A stretch of 64,000 bases of DNA from Panagrolaimus kolymaensis (lineage: Eukaryota; Nematoda; Chromadorea; Rhabditida; Panagrolaimidae): assembly GCA_028622995.1 (NCBI GenBank), contig JAJQJQ010000023.1, positions 1,612,001-1,676,000 of the forward strand, in the 5' to 3' direction. Position 1 is the stretch's first letter, and each line of letters starts with the position of its first letter. Position numbers and translations under genes: made by a program. Positions 34,661 to 44,617 of this stretch are shown piece after piece. Below the pieces are notes generated by a model that saw only the letters and a program-made list of their open reading frames with translations, did no database searches and had not been told where the DNA came from.

Positions 34661-35368
34661 CGTTTTTAGAGGTTTTATTATGCAAATACACAACCAACGT
34701 GCATTTTTGTTTCAAACATGTTGCAAAATTAGCATATGCTTGCTCTTTCTTTTCAACACAAAAAAAAATTGGTGTTTTTCCTTTTTTTCACTCTGCACCA
34801 AAAACCTGGCTATTAAAATGTTTGTAAAACCTAAAACATTAAAATAATTTCCAGAGTTTGTCGTTATAAAAAAAAATTAAAGGTTTTAAAAAATTCTTTG
34901 CAAACTCTTTGCTTTGGATTATTAGATCTCCTTGCTACAATGTTTGCCTTTGTTGCTTTCAAATTTGTTTGTCTTTAACGACGTAACTTTCTTATAAAAA
35001 GCTTTAATTCGTCTATTGCTTGATTTTAAAGCTATGTAGCGTTTTTTTGTTTTAATGATCAATGAAATGTTAAGCCCTCTTGGAACAAAGCTTCCAACTC
35101 ATGTTTCATTTATCTCGAGAATTACAAAGTCAATGGAAATAATTGAAACAATTAAACAAAAACACTTCATTCACAAAAGTTTAATTCAAATAACGAAGAT
35201 AGTTTAATAAAACAACAATATTTATTTTTTTATGAACAAAACAAGAAATTCAACATTAGTATAAAAAAAGAAAAAACACATATTCAAAAAGGCAATTTAG
35301 AAAAGGATTCCCAAAATTCAGTAAATTTGAAAGACATTTGAAGGATGATTTCTTTGATATACGAGCTT
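34661..35368. other. Intergenic region
   Basis: A/T-rich DNA upstream of the repeat-protein gene and downstream of the shorter U1-C copy. No gene or repeat recognised. Confidence 0.5.
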
Positions 35369-35671
35369 CTAAAAATGATTCATTCCACCAGGAGGAAATG
35401 GCAAAGGAGGTATTATTGAATATGGCAGCGGTAGAGGTGGAAGTACTTGCATTGACATTGGTTGTTGAAGTGGACGTGGAGCAAGACGTTGTTGAAGAGC
35501 AAACGCACGAGCTGTTGCATCCACAATTTTTTGAGCTTGTCCTTCCATCCATGTTTGGTAATACATTCGAACATTATCTTTATGTTTTCTTCCACCATTA
35601 TGAACTTTTCGAACCTTTGGCGAATCATGAGTGAGGAAAGCATCGCAATAATCACAGTAATATTTTGGCAT
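35369..35671 (-). CDS. SNRPC: U1 snRNP protein C, short paralogue
   Basis: U1-C stabilises the pairing of U1 snRNA with 5' splice sites. This intronless copy encodes 100 aa. The C2H2 zinc finger is intact (Cys6, Cys9, His24, His30), and the helix [20 protein letters not shown] follows. The Pro/Met-rich tail is only about 40 residues, shorter than in the copy at 39260-39649. Differences from that copy inside the finger are conservative ([18 protein letters not shown] against [18 protein letters not shown]). A TTTTTTTAG acceptor ends about 27 bases before the ATG, and a possible 5'-UTR donor (GTATGT) lies near 36010, which would put the MITE at 35725-35973 inside a leader intron. An intact frame argues that it is functional or recently so. 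Confidence 0.88.
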   Translation of the reverse strand: MPKYYCDYCDAFLTHDSPKVRKVHNGGRKHKDNVRMYYQTWMEGQAQKIVDATARAFALQQRLAPRPLQQPMSMQVLPPLPLPYSIIPPLPFPPGGMNHF

Positions 35672-36644
35672 TTCGAAAGTTGTAAGATTGATGAAATCTA
35701 AAAAAAATAATGATAAGTTAGAAATAGGGTTGTCAAAAAAGATTTCCCGGGAAATTCCCGGGAAATTTCCCGGGAAATTTCCCGGGAATTTCCCGATTTT
35801 TCCTGGGAAATTTCCCGCTACAAACCCTTACAAAGTTTCACAAAGTCTAACAAAGTTCTACAAAAGTTGCTATAACTTTGTTAAACTTTGTAAGACTTTG
35901 TGAAGGTTTGTAGCGGGAAAATTCCCGGGAAATTTCCCCATTTTCCCATTTCCCGGGAAATTCGACAACCCTAGTTAGAAACAAAAACGCAACAGACACA
36001 AAAAAACATACGTAGCATGAGTACAGATGAAGAAAATTAACGAATTCAAGAAAGTTGAAAGCAGCCATAAAGTTAAGTCAGAAAAAGCCAAAATTTTTTA
36101 ACCATCCATGGAAAAATCTGGAACAATTGTTGATCTTACCGTTCGAGTGGGAATTCCTAATGAATATAATCCTTGATGATAAATAAATGGGGGTTTAAAT
36201 TTAGGATATCGTTTAATTCAGTAAAAATTTTTATGAATTCTAAAAATAAGCCATTGCAAGTAAATATGTACATAGAGTAAAGATAAATCAAAATCCTCAT
36301 TGCTTTATTTTTGAACAAATAAAAGCTTGACATACATACAATAATTATGCAGTAAATCCAGTATAAAAAAGTATTCAAAGTGAAATAAATATAAAAAATG
36401 TTACAAAGAAATAATGCAAAACCCGATGGAAACATGAAGCAAAATCAGATAAGGCAAAAATGTAACCGAAGAGAAAAGTAAAAACAACCCGAAAACAAAG
36501 CGTTATTGCAAGAAATGAATAAAAACTATGGGGTTGAATGAAAGTCATTGGGATTTCGGATTTACAACAAACAAACAAAAAAAGGCTAAAGCGATAATAA
36601 TGATTTACAAACAATAATATACAGAAAATATGAGGAATAATTTA
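35672..36644. other. Intergenic region carrying a MITE
   Basis: Between the HOOK-like gene and the short U1-C copy. It contains the MITE at 35725-35973 and a possible untranslated exon ending near 36012. The remainder, 36070-36640, is A/T-rich without a supported gene. Confidence 0.5.
35725..35973. mobile_element. hAT-type MITE (foldback element) with 8-bp target duplication
   Basis: This is a 249-bp non-coding element flanked by perfect 8-bp direct repeats GTTAGAAA (35717-35724 and 35974-35981). Its ends are perfect 10-bp inverted repeats TAGGGTTGTC / GACAACCCTA. Nearly the whole element folds on itself: arms of repeated TTTCCCGGGAAA palindromes, then CGCTACAAACC and ACAAAGT blocks paired with their complements around a centre near 35868. 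An 8-bp duplication and YAGNG-type ends fit the hAT superfamily. There is no transposase, so it is non-autonomous. The perfect duplication indicates recent insertion. Confidence 0.85.
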
Positions 36645-39047
36645 TTATTTAAAAAGACCGAACCGACGAGAAGCTTGACGCATAAAGTTGCTGCCAGTGG
36701 GTTCAGTTGCGGCAGATGTTTGAGACAAAGAGGTTGAAGGCCGACTTGAAAAAGGTTGAGGTTCTTCGATATGGTTTTTACCATTAATATGCACGCGGGA
36801 ATTAGCATCTCCATGACGTTCAAGCATCTGAAAGAATTTTGGATTTATTTATTCTTTGAACAATAATTATATCCTCAAATTTTCTAATCTTCATTTTAAA
36901 AAAACTAACTGCTTGATACCAATGTGTAGCAATAAGCCTTTGTTCCTGGATAAGCTGGTCGCGATGATTTGTAACAGCTCGAAGTTCTTGATGTAGCTTA
37001 TCATTTCTTACTTTCATTTCAACAAAATCAAGCTTTAATTTTGCTTCATCGCCAATAGTGGTTGATCCAAGCGCTTCATTCGTTTGAATATGTAATTCAA
37101 CATAATCTCGAAGAGCTTGATCTTTTTCTTTTAAAGTTTTAGTTGTCATTGCAATTTCACCTTTTAATCGCTCAATATCAATTTGTTGTTCTGAAACTTT
37201 TGCAGTCGAAATTGAATAATCTTCTTCGATCTTTTTAAGTTTGGTTTCTGCATCTTCACACATAACTCGATAAGATGAAAGTTTAGCTTGAAGGATTTCA
37301 ACCGTTGTTTTTCGTTGTTCTTCAGTTTCTTCTTGCCTTAAAAAAAAAAGAAACTATCTTGTAAGATGTTGAATTAAAACCAAAGTACTAAAACTTACAC
37401 GCTCAACATATTTGTTCGTTGCCTTTCAGTATTATCAAGCTTTGCTTTTAACATTGCATTTTCTTTTTCCAATTCTTCTAACTGTTCTTCATAAAGATTT
37501 GTTCCTCCACTAACATCAAGTAATGAAGGGGGATATTCACTAACGCTTTCTTTAGCAATTGAGGTCATGTATGGAGATCTTTCAAGTTCATCTAATCTTC
37601 GTTTGAGTCTATTATTTTCTGCAAGCATTTGATGACTATTTTCAACCATTTCAGACATTCTTTGTTCTAAATCCGCATTAATCAACTGAATATTTGCTGA
37701 ATGAACTTTAAATGTTTCCATATCTAAAAGCTGTTCACGAAGCTTTGAACATTCTGTCGCATAATTTTCTATTCGCTTTTTCAAAAATTCTTCTTCTTTT
37801 GATTCATTTTTAACTTCATAAAGTCGTGTTTGATTTGCTTTAACCCGAGTTAATTCATTTTCTAGGTCACGATAATTTGAAACAATTTCAAGGTTCTCAT
37901 CTTGGAGTCTGTTGATTCTAAGAGATTTTTCTTGAATTTCATTTTCCTAAAAAGCCTTAATGTATTTCAATTCAATGGTAGAGGATAAAAATATTACATA
38001 AGCCTTATTTTGCAGCTGAAGTTTTTCAACCTCTTTCTCCAAAATTGTGATTTGCTTTTCAGAATTTAGAGACATAGTTCCCATCTTTTTTTGTTGTTCA
38101 ATAACGGAAATATAACTATCACATTTATCTGAGAGATCTTCATAATTTTTATGCATTTGAGTTATTTCATCTTCCAATTTATGCTTGCCTTGAAACAAAT
38201 CTTCAACCTTAAAAGCATTCATTAGTAGATTTCTAACAAGACTAATAACATATTTTTTTCATCAACAAAATTAACTCATAAACTTTTACCTGCTGTTTGA
38301 GATTATTTTTTTCTTTTTCAATAAAATCCTTTTCTTTTTTGTTAGTTTCAATTAAATGCAAAATCAACCATCGGTCATCTTCGCATACAGTAGGAACATC
38401 GGAATTAAGAGTGGCTAACTTTCCAGCTAATTTTTGAAGTTCATCATCAGAAAATACATCATTTAATTTTTCCATTAAACTTGTATTTGTTCCCGAAGCA
38501 AATATAACAATAATAATAAGCTTGACAAGCTCTTTGACATCTTGTTGAATTGCAATAAATTCGGGGTTTACACACCAACGCGATGAACCATTCAAATGTC
38601 GTGATAACTTTAATATAAAATAATCTGATACTTTTGAACAAACTGAACTAACTGCAGCTGATCGAGAAGTTGCGTTATTATGATCAGAATATACAATACT
38701 ATCATGCCATTTTTCATCGAAGAAATCAATGTCACTAAAAAATGTAATGGGTTAAAAATAATTTTAAATTTTTTGATATATTTTAAATGATTCTCAATTA
38801 TTTTTTTAATTCCCAAAAGCTGGAATGGCAGATTTACTGTTTAAAGCAAAAATAAAATTTACAATGTTGAAAGAAAATCTGCTAATACTGAGCCATTGTA
38901 AAGCCCTTCGATTGTAACATCATCTTGGTGGCAGCTTACACGTGAAATCTATAAATAAAAAACAGCATTTAACTCTAAATTTCAAACGCAAAAGCTTAAA
39001 CCTACCCAAAGCAGAATCTTTTTAATAAAAGTTTCGTCGTCTTCCAT
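36645..39047 (-). CDS. HOOK: HOOK-family dynein adaptor
   Basis: Coiled-coil adaptor linking cargo to dynein/dynactin and microtubules. Exons: 39006-39047, 38863-38948, 38290-38734, 37998-38207, 37399-37946, 36910-37336, 36645-36827; 646 aa (human HOOK about 720). The N-terminal ~150 residues form the HOOK domain (LYNGSVLADFLST, then DIDFFDEKWHD and a helical bundle). From about residue 165 to 570 it is nearly continuous coiled coil. The C-terminus is Ser/Pro/Thr-rich and ends QASRRFGLFK. The C. elegans homologue ZYG-12 can carry a C-terminal membrane helix for the nuclear envelope; none is seen here, so this encodes a soluble form. The longer U1-C gene ends only 212 bp upstream on the same strand, a spacing compatible with a nematode operon. 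Confidence 0.85.
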
Positions 39048-39259
39048 GATGATTGGTTAAACTAACCAAAAGTTGGAAGCTTCTGAAATTTTGTTTATTT
39101 CATTATTATTAAATATCAACCAAAACAAAAAAATGTAACAAGAGCGTCAAAAAATTAAGTCGCGAAAAAAAAGAGTGAAACAAAATAAATAAAAAGAGGA
39201 GGCAAAAAAGAGAGAGGGAGATCAAATATTATTGAATAAATGTTGACGCTTTAAATTTA

Positions 39260-39649
39260 TTATTGATCTTGAGGATAAGGCATTGATGGAAGAGGTGGTA
39301 TAACTCCACCAGCAAATGCATGACCAGTTTGAGGTGGATATGGACCTGTTGGAAGTGGAGGCATACCCATAGGTGCCATCGGTCTATGCATTCCACCAGG
39401 TATTAAAGAATATGGCAAAGCTGTTGGAGCTTGCATTGCATGTTGAGGTGGACGAGGACCAAGACGTTGTTGTTGAGTAAAAGCTCGTGCGGTTGCATCG
39501 ACAAGCTTTTGAGCTTGCTCTTCCATCCATGTTTGATAATACATTCGCACATTTTCTTTATGCTTTCTTCCACCATTATGAGTTTTACGGACGGATGGTG
39601 AATCATGGGTTAAGAAAGTATCGCAATAATCGCAGTAATATTTTGGCAT
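39260..39649 (-). CDS. SNRPC: U1 snRNP protein C, canonical copy
   Basis: Intronless frame of 129 aa. The N-terminal zinc finger (Cys6, Cys9, His24, His30) and [20 protein letters not shown] are near-identical to human U1-C, followed by [20 protein letters not shown] and a Pro/Gly/Met-rich tail. A long-T acceptor (TTTTTTTTTAG) ends about 32 bases before the ATG, and a GTAATT donor near 39776 suggests a 5'-UTR exon, as in the short paralogue. It precedes the HOOK-like gene by 212 bp and may be co-transcribed with it. Likely the ancestral copy because it retains the longer tail. Confidence 0.93.
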   Translation of the reverse strand: MPKYYCDYCDTFLTHDSPSVRKTHNGGRKHKENVRMYYQTWMEEQAQKLVDATARAFTQQQRLGPRPPQHAMQAPTALPYSLIPGGMHRPMAPMGMPPLPTGPYPPQTGHAFAGGVIPPLPSMPYPQDQ

Positions 39650-40107
39650 TTTTTAAAGGTGTAATAAGCTGACCAAATTTATCTAAAAAAAAATGAATGG
39701 GATTTAAAAAACGTAATTGTGTGGAGAAAAAAAAGCGTGACATCGCAGTTTTTTTTTGATGGACAAAAGTAATTACCGAGAAGGGAATAAAAACAGGTAT
39801 GGATAGATCCGGAAATTCGCAATCAAAAACGCATCAAAAATTCAGTCAATCTTGAAATTCTTTTTATTTTATTTTTTATTGCAACTGCAATAAAGAAGCA
39901 AGCCATCGACAACTCAACGCGCAAATGCATAATCAAGTGAAAATAAATTTAGTTAAATGGAATATTTTGCCAATATTAAATAAGTGTAAATAAAGTTTTT
40001 AAGATATCACAATTTCTTAAACCTTCACCATTTTTCCATTTTGCTTTCAATCAACAATTTTTTTTCTTTCCTTATTTACATTCAATAAAAAAGCTGCATA
40101 GTCATAA

Positions 40108-40218
40108 CTAAAAAAAATCCTTTTTATCTTGTTTAGCATTATTTTCAGACACTTGTTTTACGATTTTACTTATAAGTTTAGCTTGAAGTATAGCACGTCC
40201 CCGTGAAGAGGAGGTACT
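40108..40218 (-). pseudogene. Coding-like 3' exon fragment
   Basis: Minus-strand frame of 36 codons ending at TAG. It reads STSSSRGRAILQAKLISKIV and continues KQVSENNAKQDKKDFF. Composition is protein-like with a helical, basic character. No upstream exons were found. The first few codons lie within the segment that is duplicated at 41928-42090, where the frame has decayed. Family not recognised. Confidence 0.3.
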
Positions 40219-40382
40219 TGTTTGTTGTTGTTGTTAATGCTTTAAATCCATTTCAAAGAATTTTACAAAAAAATTATTTTACCTTTAAATCACACAAAAA
40301 AACAATACAAAGCAAAAAATGAATAAATTAAAAGCGGCAGTGGAAATATAGTTGAAAGCACAAGAAAATAGTGAAACAATCG
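40203..40382. repeat. Dispersed duplicate segment, copy A
   Basis: About 180 bp that aligns, with scattered mismatches and small gaps, to 41928-42090 in the same orientation. Shared tracts include GTTGTTAATGCTTTAAA, TTATTTTACCTTT, AACAATACAAAGCAAAA and GGCAGTGGAAA. Outside these limits the flanking sequences differ. Confidence 0.75.
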
Positions 40383-40861
40383 TTAATTTTTTTTAACAAA
40401 ATTAGAACTGAAATATATTTTTAAATAAAGTGCATTCATTTTTTATTTTGCTAACCAACTAGGATTTTCCCTTTTTTAAAACCAGCTTTCTTTTACTTTT
40501 ATTTTTTTGCAACTAAGAGAATTTTTCTCTTTCTTTTTTAAGAATTGTTGTAGAAATAAAAATAACGAATCGATTTCCATTTTTTTTTTGAGTGGCCATT
40601 TTTTCTGTTGGCTAGGTTTATTTTTTTCCTCGCTCTTGTAAACACTGTCAAACAATTTAAAAAAAAAATCATTTTTTCAAATACTTTTTCTAAAAAGTCA
40701 GTACTTTTTCTCGATTTGTTTTTGAATATTTTAATAAACTTTTTTTTATTATTTTTTATTAAACAAATTTTAGAGACAAAATTTATATATTACTTTAGCT
40801 TAATAAAAACAAAAACTAAAATGCTGATTTGTTTCAAAAAAAGAGAGAAGAGATAATACAT

Positions 40862-41020
40862 TTTTTAATTGGTCCCATTCGCGATTTGCGAGATCGACTT
40901 TGGTTAGCAGAAAAAGGATTCATTGTTGGTAATTTTGAACTACGTGTTATTATTCCTCCATGTAAAGTTGAAAAAATTCATTGAAGTAAAGAAGCATTTA
41001 ATGTTGATGTACGATTTTGA
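40862..41020 (+). pseudogene. Coding-like fragment interrupted by TGA
   Basis: Plus-strand frame reading FLIGPIRDLRDRLWLAEKGF and then IVGNFELRVIIPPCKVEKIH, followed by a TGA and 11 more codons (SKEAFNVDVRF) in the same frame to a second TGA. The composition is clearly protein-like, with no homopolymer bias. Good evidence of a dead gene piece; family not identified. Confidence 0.4.
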
Positions 41021-41379
41021 GATATTTATATTTAAAAAAATGATTTTTGTAAACATCAATGAAAAAAAGATAAACATTTTTAAAAAATAAAGAATTTTTT
41101 CCGTACAGACATGGTTAGTGTCTGCAGTTTGAAAACGACAGACGAATGCGTTTGTCCAATATTTCTCTCCCCTATCTTCTCTTTCATTTTGTTTTCATTT
41201 AAAAGTGAAAAAGGAAAGAAAGAGGCTTTTTTTATTTTGAATATTTAAAATCGATTTTTGTTTTTTTATATGGAAAAGTTAAATAAGATTTTCGAGATCA
41301 TATCCAATGAAAAAAATAAAGATATGCTATCTTAAGGACAAAAAGAAAAAGATTTAAATTTAAAAAGTACATATTCTTT

Positions 41380-41574
41380 TTAAAGTTCCCTCTCATAAAG
41401 ATTACTTTATGTATCAAATCTCACTGGGTTTTATATAGCTACAATAAAACTCAAAATACACTATCTTATTTCGACTCACTGATAAGTCATTATGGCGTTC
41501 CTAAATGGGAAACAACAAAAAACGAAGCTAATGCTTTGATTGTGATAATTAAAAAATTATTTAACTCCAAATAG
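41380..41574 (+). pseudogene. Ulp1/SENP-like protease fragment
   Basis: Open frame without ATG ending at TAG. It contains SHWVLYSYN and then LSYFDSLISHYG, the pattern of the catalytic His (HW-[VS]-L) and catalytic Asp (Y-[FY]-DS) of C48 cysteine proteases such as SENP8/NEDP1 and Ulp1. The catalytic Cys part is absent. The following open frame at 41760-41879 (ESCNPQQQIIDDAKSNKESD) may be another piece of the same gene but lacks the expected DCG. A decayed deSUMOylase or deneddylase copy is the best reading. Confidence 0.45.
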
Positions 41575-41759
41575 TTGATGAATTTAATATTTTAATTTTG
41601 AATTACCAGCACACTACAAGCAACAAGATGGTTATAAATCTTTATTGTAAAATATATGAAATTTTTTAATGTTGAAAATTTCTTTCCCTAGTGATTTTAA
41701 CCCTTCAAAATTGAGATAGGAAATGATGGGTTTTTTTTTTTGAATGTAATTGAAATTAT

Positions 41760-41879
41760 TTTGAGAGTTGTAATCCCCAGCAACAAATTATTGATGATGC
41801 AAAGAGTAATAAAGAGAGTGATAGAAATGCCCTTGATAAAAACGAAGGTTTGAGTCTGCTGTTGACACAAAATTTATAA
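41760..41879 (+). pseudogene. Coding-like fragment, possibly part of the Ulp1-like relic
   Basis: Forty codons open to TAA, hydrophilic and protein-like (FESCNPQQQIIDDAKSNKES, then DRNALDKNEGLSLLLTQNL). There is no start codon or matching splice structure. It lies 186 bp downstream of the Ulp1/SENP-like fragment on the same strand. Confidence 0.3.
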
Positions 41880-41927
41880 TACAAAAAGGAGTACCTTGGC
41901 AAGATTAGATGACAAAACCATGTCTTT

Positions 41928-42090
41928 GTGAAGAGGTGGTACTTACTTCTAGTTGTTAATGCTTTAAACTCATTTCAAAAAAAAAAAGTTATTTTACCTT
42001 TCAAACACAAAAAAAAACAATACAAAGCAAAATATTAATAAATTAAAGGGGCAGTGGAAACAATAATTGAAAGCGCAAGAAAAATAATCG
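41928..42090. repeat. Dispersed duplicate segment, copy B
   Basis: Partner of the segment at 40203-40382 in direct orientation. It ends about 70 bp from the stop codon of the EZH gene, so it lies in that gene's 3' UTR or just beyond. Confidence 0.75.
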
Positions 42091-42161
42091 TACAACCGTA
42101 AAATCTTTAAAAAAATCATAAAACCAATAAAAAAAATGAATTACAAAAAGAAAATAATAAA

Positions 42162-44617
42162 TTAACCTTCATCCGGTGTATCCGAACGATGACGATCAAT
42201 TGATTGAGCGCGTCGTTGTTTTTCTTTGTACACAAATTCAGATAGCTGACTTTTGTTATAAGAATAATCAAAGAATAATTCTTGATGGGGTTTGATATTA
42301 TGAGAAGCAAAAAGTCCAATATGATGATCACCGTTAACTACCACAACTTTAGCTGAACAATTTGGATGTCGAGAATGATTCACAAATCGAACAATATTTC
42401 CAACTCGCGTTGCATCGACGGCTTGTTCGTTATTTAATGCTAAAACAATGTAATTCGTTTAGGAAATTTGAGCTCTAGCACGTACTGAAGAGATAACTAC
42501 ATTTAAATTTATCATAAATTTTTCCACGTCTTTCTGCTTCATCTTGTGAAATTATTTCACCTGTATATTCTCCAATGAATTCACCTTTGGGGATTTCTTC
42601 TTCAGCAAAACATCCAATACCCGCAACTTCTGATGGCCCAATATAAAGTTTTCGTTGGAGGCTTCGTTGAATACAAACATTTCGACAAATTGGGAGATTA
42701 GTTTCTTCAGAAACTTCTGTAAAAGAATATTATAAAGCTTGTTGCAAGTTTAAATGGGACACTTACGACAATTACATTCATGACAGAGGTCCGGATCACA
42801 TTCCCAAGAGGCATAAAAGCATTGACATTGTTTGGTTCGACAATTTCCTGGTTTACATCGACAACCAGGAAATCGTAGAGCACATTTCGTGGAACATCCA
42901 CAATATTTTGTACACATTAGCTTATTCTCTTTACAACTGCAATTATTATCAACTGAACATTCTCCATCATGATTACAAGATTGATATGGTTTAAGATTAT
43001 TGAGTTTTCCGCCATTAATACTTCGAAAAGTTCGATGATGCTCCCTTTTTGCAACTCTTAAAAAACAATATTTTGTGGCTTTTTTTAAAGATTAAATTTT
43101 TTTAAACTCTTACACTAATTTTCGTGATGAACCTTCACTTGTTCGATTGCTATCAAATACAATAGGTGAAAATGGTCCTTTACCATGCATATAATCATGA
43201 ACTTGTTTACATGTTTTTGGTGAACTTCGAGAATATACAAATAAAAATTGTGCCATACGACATGAAGATTTTGTTTTGGCTGCTTTTAAAAGACCAATAA
43301 GGGATTCTTCATGAGCTGTCCATGTTACCTCTTCATTAGGAACATCAACTTCAAGGGTGGAATTAAGCCTTTTCCGTGGGCTTCGCTTGGTTGGAGAACG
43401 ATTTGGTCCTTTTTTCTCTGATAATCGATAACAATATGGACCGCAAGAAGCATCGGGTTCTTCAACATTATCATCTGCACGTTCTATATGAACATCAGTG
43501 CTGGTTACTGTAATACAAAATTATCAAAAGCAATCAATCGAGAAATGGAACTCACATTCAGCGGGATGAAACATGCAATCAATAATAAAACATCGCTTAC
43601 AAACTAAACTTGTATTTGAACTTTGAATAACTTCGGAAGAAAAATGGGAATTTATTTCACCAAAAGAATTAAAAAGTCTCGTTTTGGTAGTTGCATTTGC
43701 GGGATCAAATCTTTGAACCAAATCTGCATATGATGAAGCCATATCCCTTGCAGAATTTTTATTTGGAAATAATTCATAAAGTGAAATCATTAAACATAAG
43801 ATTTCAGGAAATTCTTTCCAACTATGCCTACGTAAAATGGGATCCACAACATAAAATAAAATCCAATCATTTATCATTTTTCCACAACCACTTTTTTGGC
43901 CATGAATGCCTTCTTCATAAGTATTCAATAATTCTTCACCAAATCCTGCATCATCGTATTCATTATCTCCCAAATATGGAATGTGAGAAAGGGCGTGCTC
44001 GTCCTTGCCAACAATATTAATATTTGTGTGAGTCCAATATCGCATTGACGGTGATCGAGGATGATCTTGAATATATCCAATGGGTTTGGATGCAATCATT
44101 TGTCCATTTCCATTACGAAAAGTTACACATCCATTAAACATGTTGTGAAGAATTTTGGATTTTATATTTACTTTAATTTTTGTTACTTGGTGTTCAACAT
44201 CTGGATGGAAATAATCCTGAAAGCAAATGTTTTAAACTCACTATTTCTTTATTTAAAAAAAAGTTAGGGAATTCAAAAAATAAAAATTAAAAATCTTACA
44301 AATCCATCACTAAGGACTTTTTCATCATATCGAATTTTAACTTTAGAATATTCAGTTAAAATTTCGTTCATTAATTCTTTATCTGGTTTACTCATTGTTG
44401 TTTGTGGTTCATCGACATCAGTATTCGTTGAGTCATTACTTTCAGTTTCAAGATTCTCATCTTCGGGCATTGCAACTTCAGGCTCTCCATTGTTGGAAGT
44501 GCCATTATTATCTTGACGAAAACGTTTTTTTCCTTTTTTATTTGAACTGCCAGGTGGACGGCCTCGTCCTCGTTTGGTTGGTAATACAACTCGAGAATCA
44601 CTGAGTCTCCGAACCAT
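42162..44617 (-). CDS. mes-2: Enhancer of zeste (EZH) histone H3K27 methyltransferase
   Basis: Catalytic subunit of Polycomb repressive complex 2. Exons: 44300-44617, 43556-44216, 43114-43507, 42767-43056, 42486-42716, 42162-42439; 723 aa (EZH2 746-751). The N-terminus has an AT-hook-like [18 protein letters not shown]. Middle SANT-type segments contain CGPYCYRL and [18 protein letters not shown]. The CXC domain runs from [19 protein letters not shown] to [10 protein letters not shown]. The SET domain has [53 protein letters not shown] and [10 protein letters not shown], all intact. It reads more like fly or human E(z) than my memory of the divergent C. elegans MES-2. A pair of E2F-like motifs lies about 300 bp upstream. 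Confidence 0.95.

Larger units (their letters stand above)
39650..42161. other. Gene-poor block with decayed coding fragments
   Basis: About 2.5 kb without an intact gene. It holds at least four protein-like fragments on both strands and a duplicated ~170-bp segment, listed separately. The rest is A/T-rich. The mix suggests a site where gene pieces were inserted and are decaying. Confidence 0.55.

Noticed and set aside
38741..38862. Shorter intron in the HOOK gene ending at the AAACAG near 38836
   Set aside because: That acceptor leads to an in-frame TAA within ten codons. The acceptor ending at 38735 gives the conserved DIDFFDEKW.
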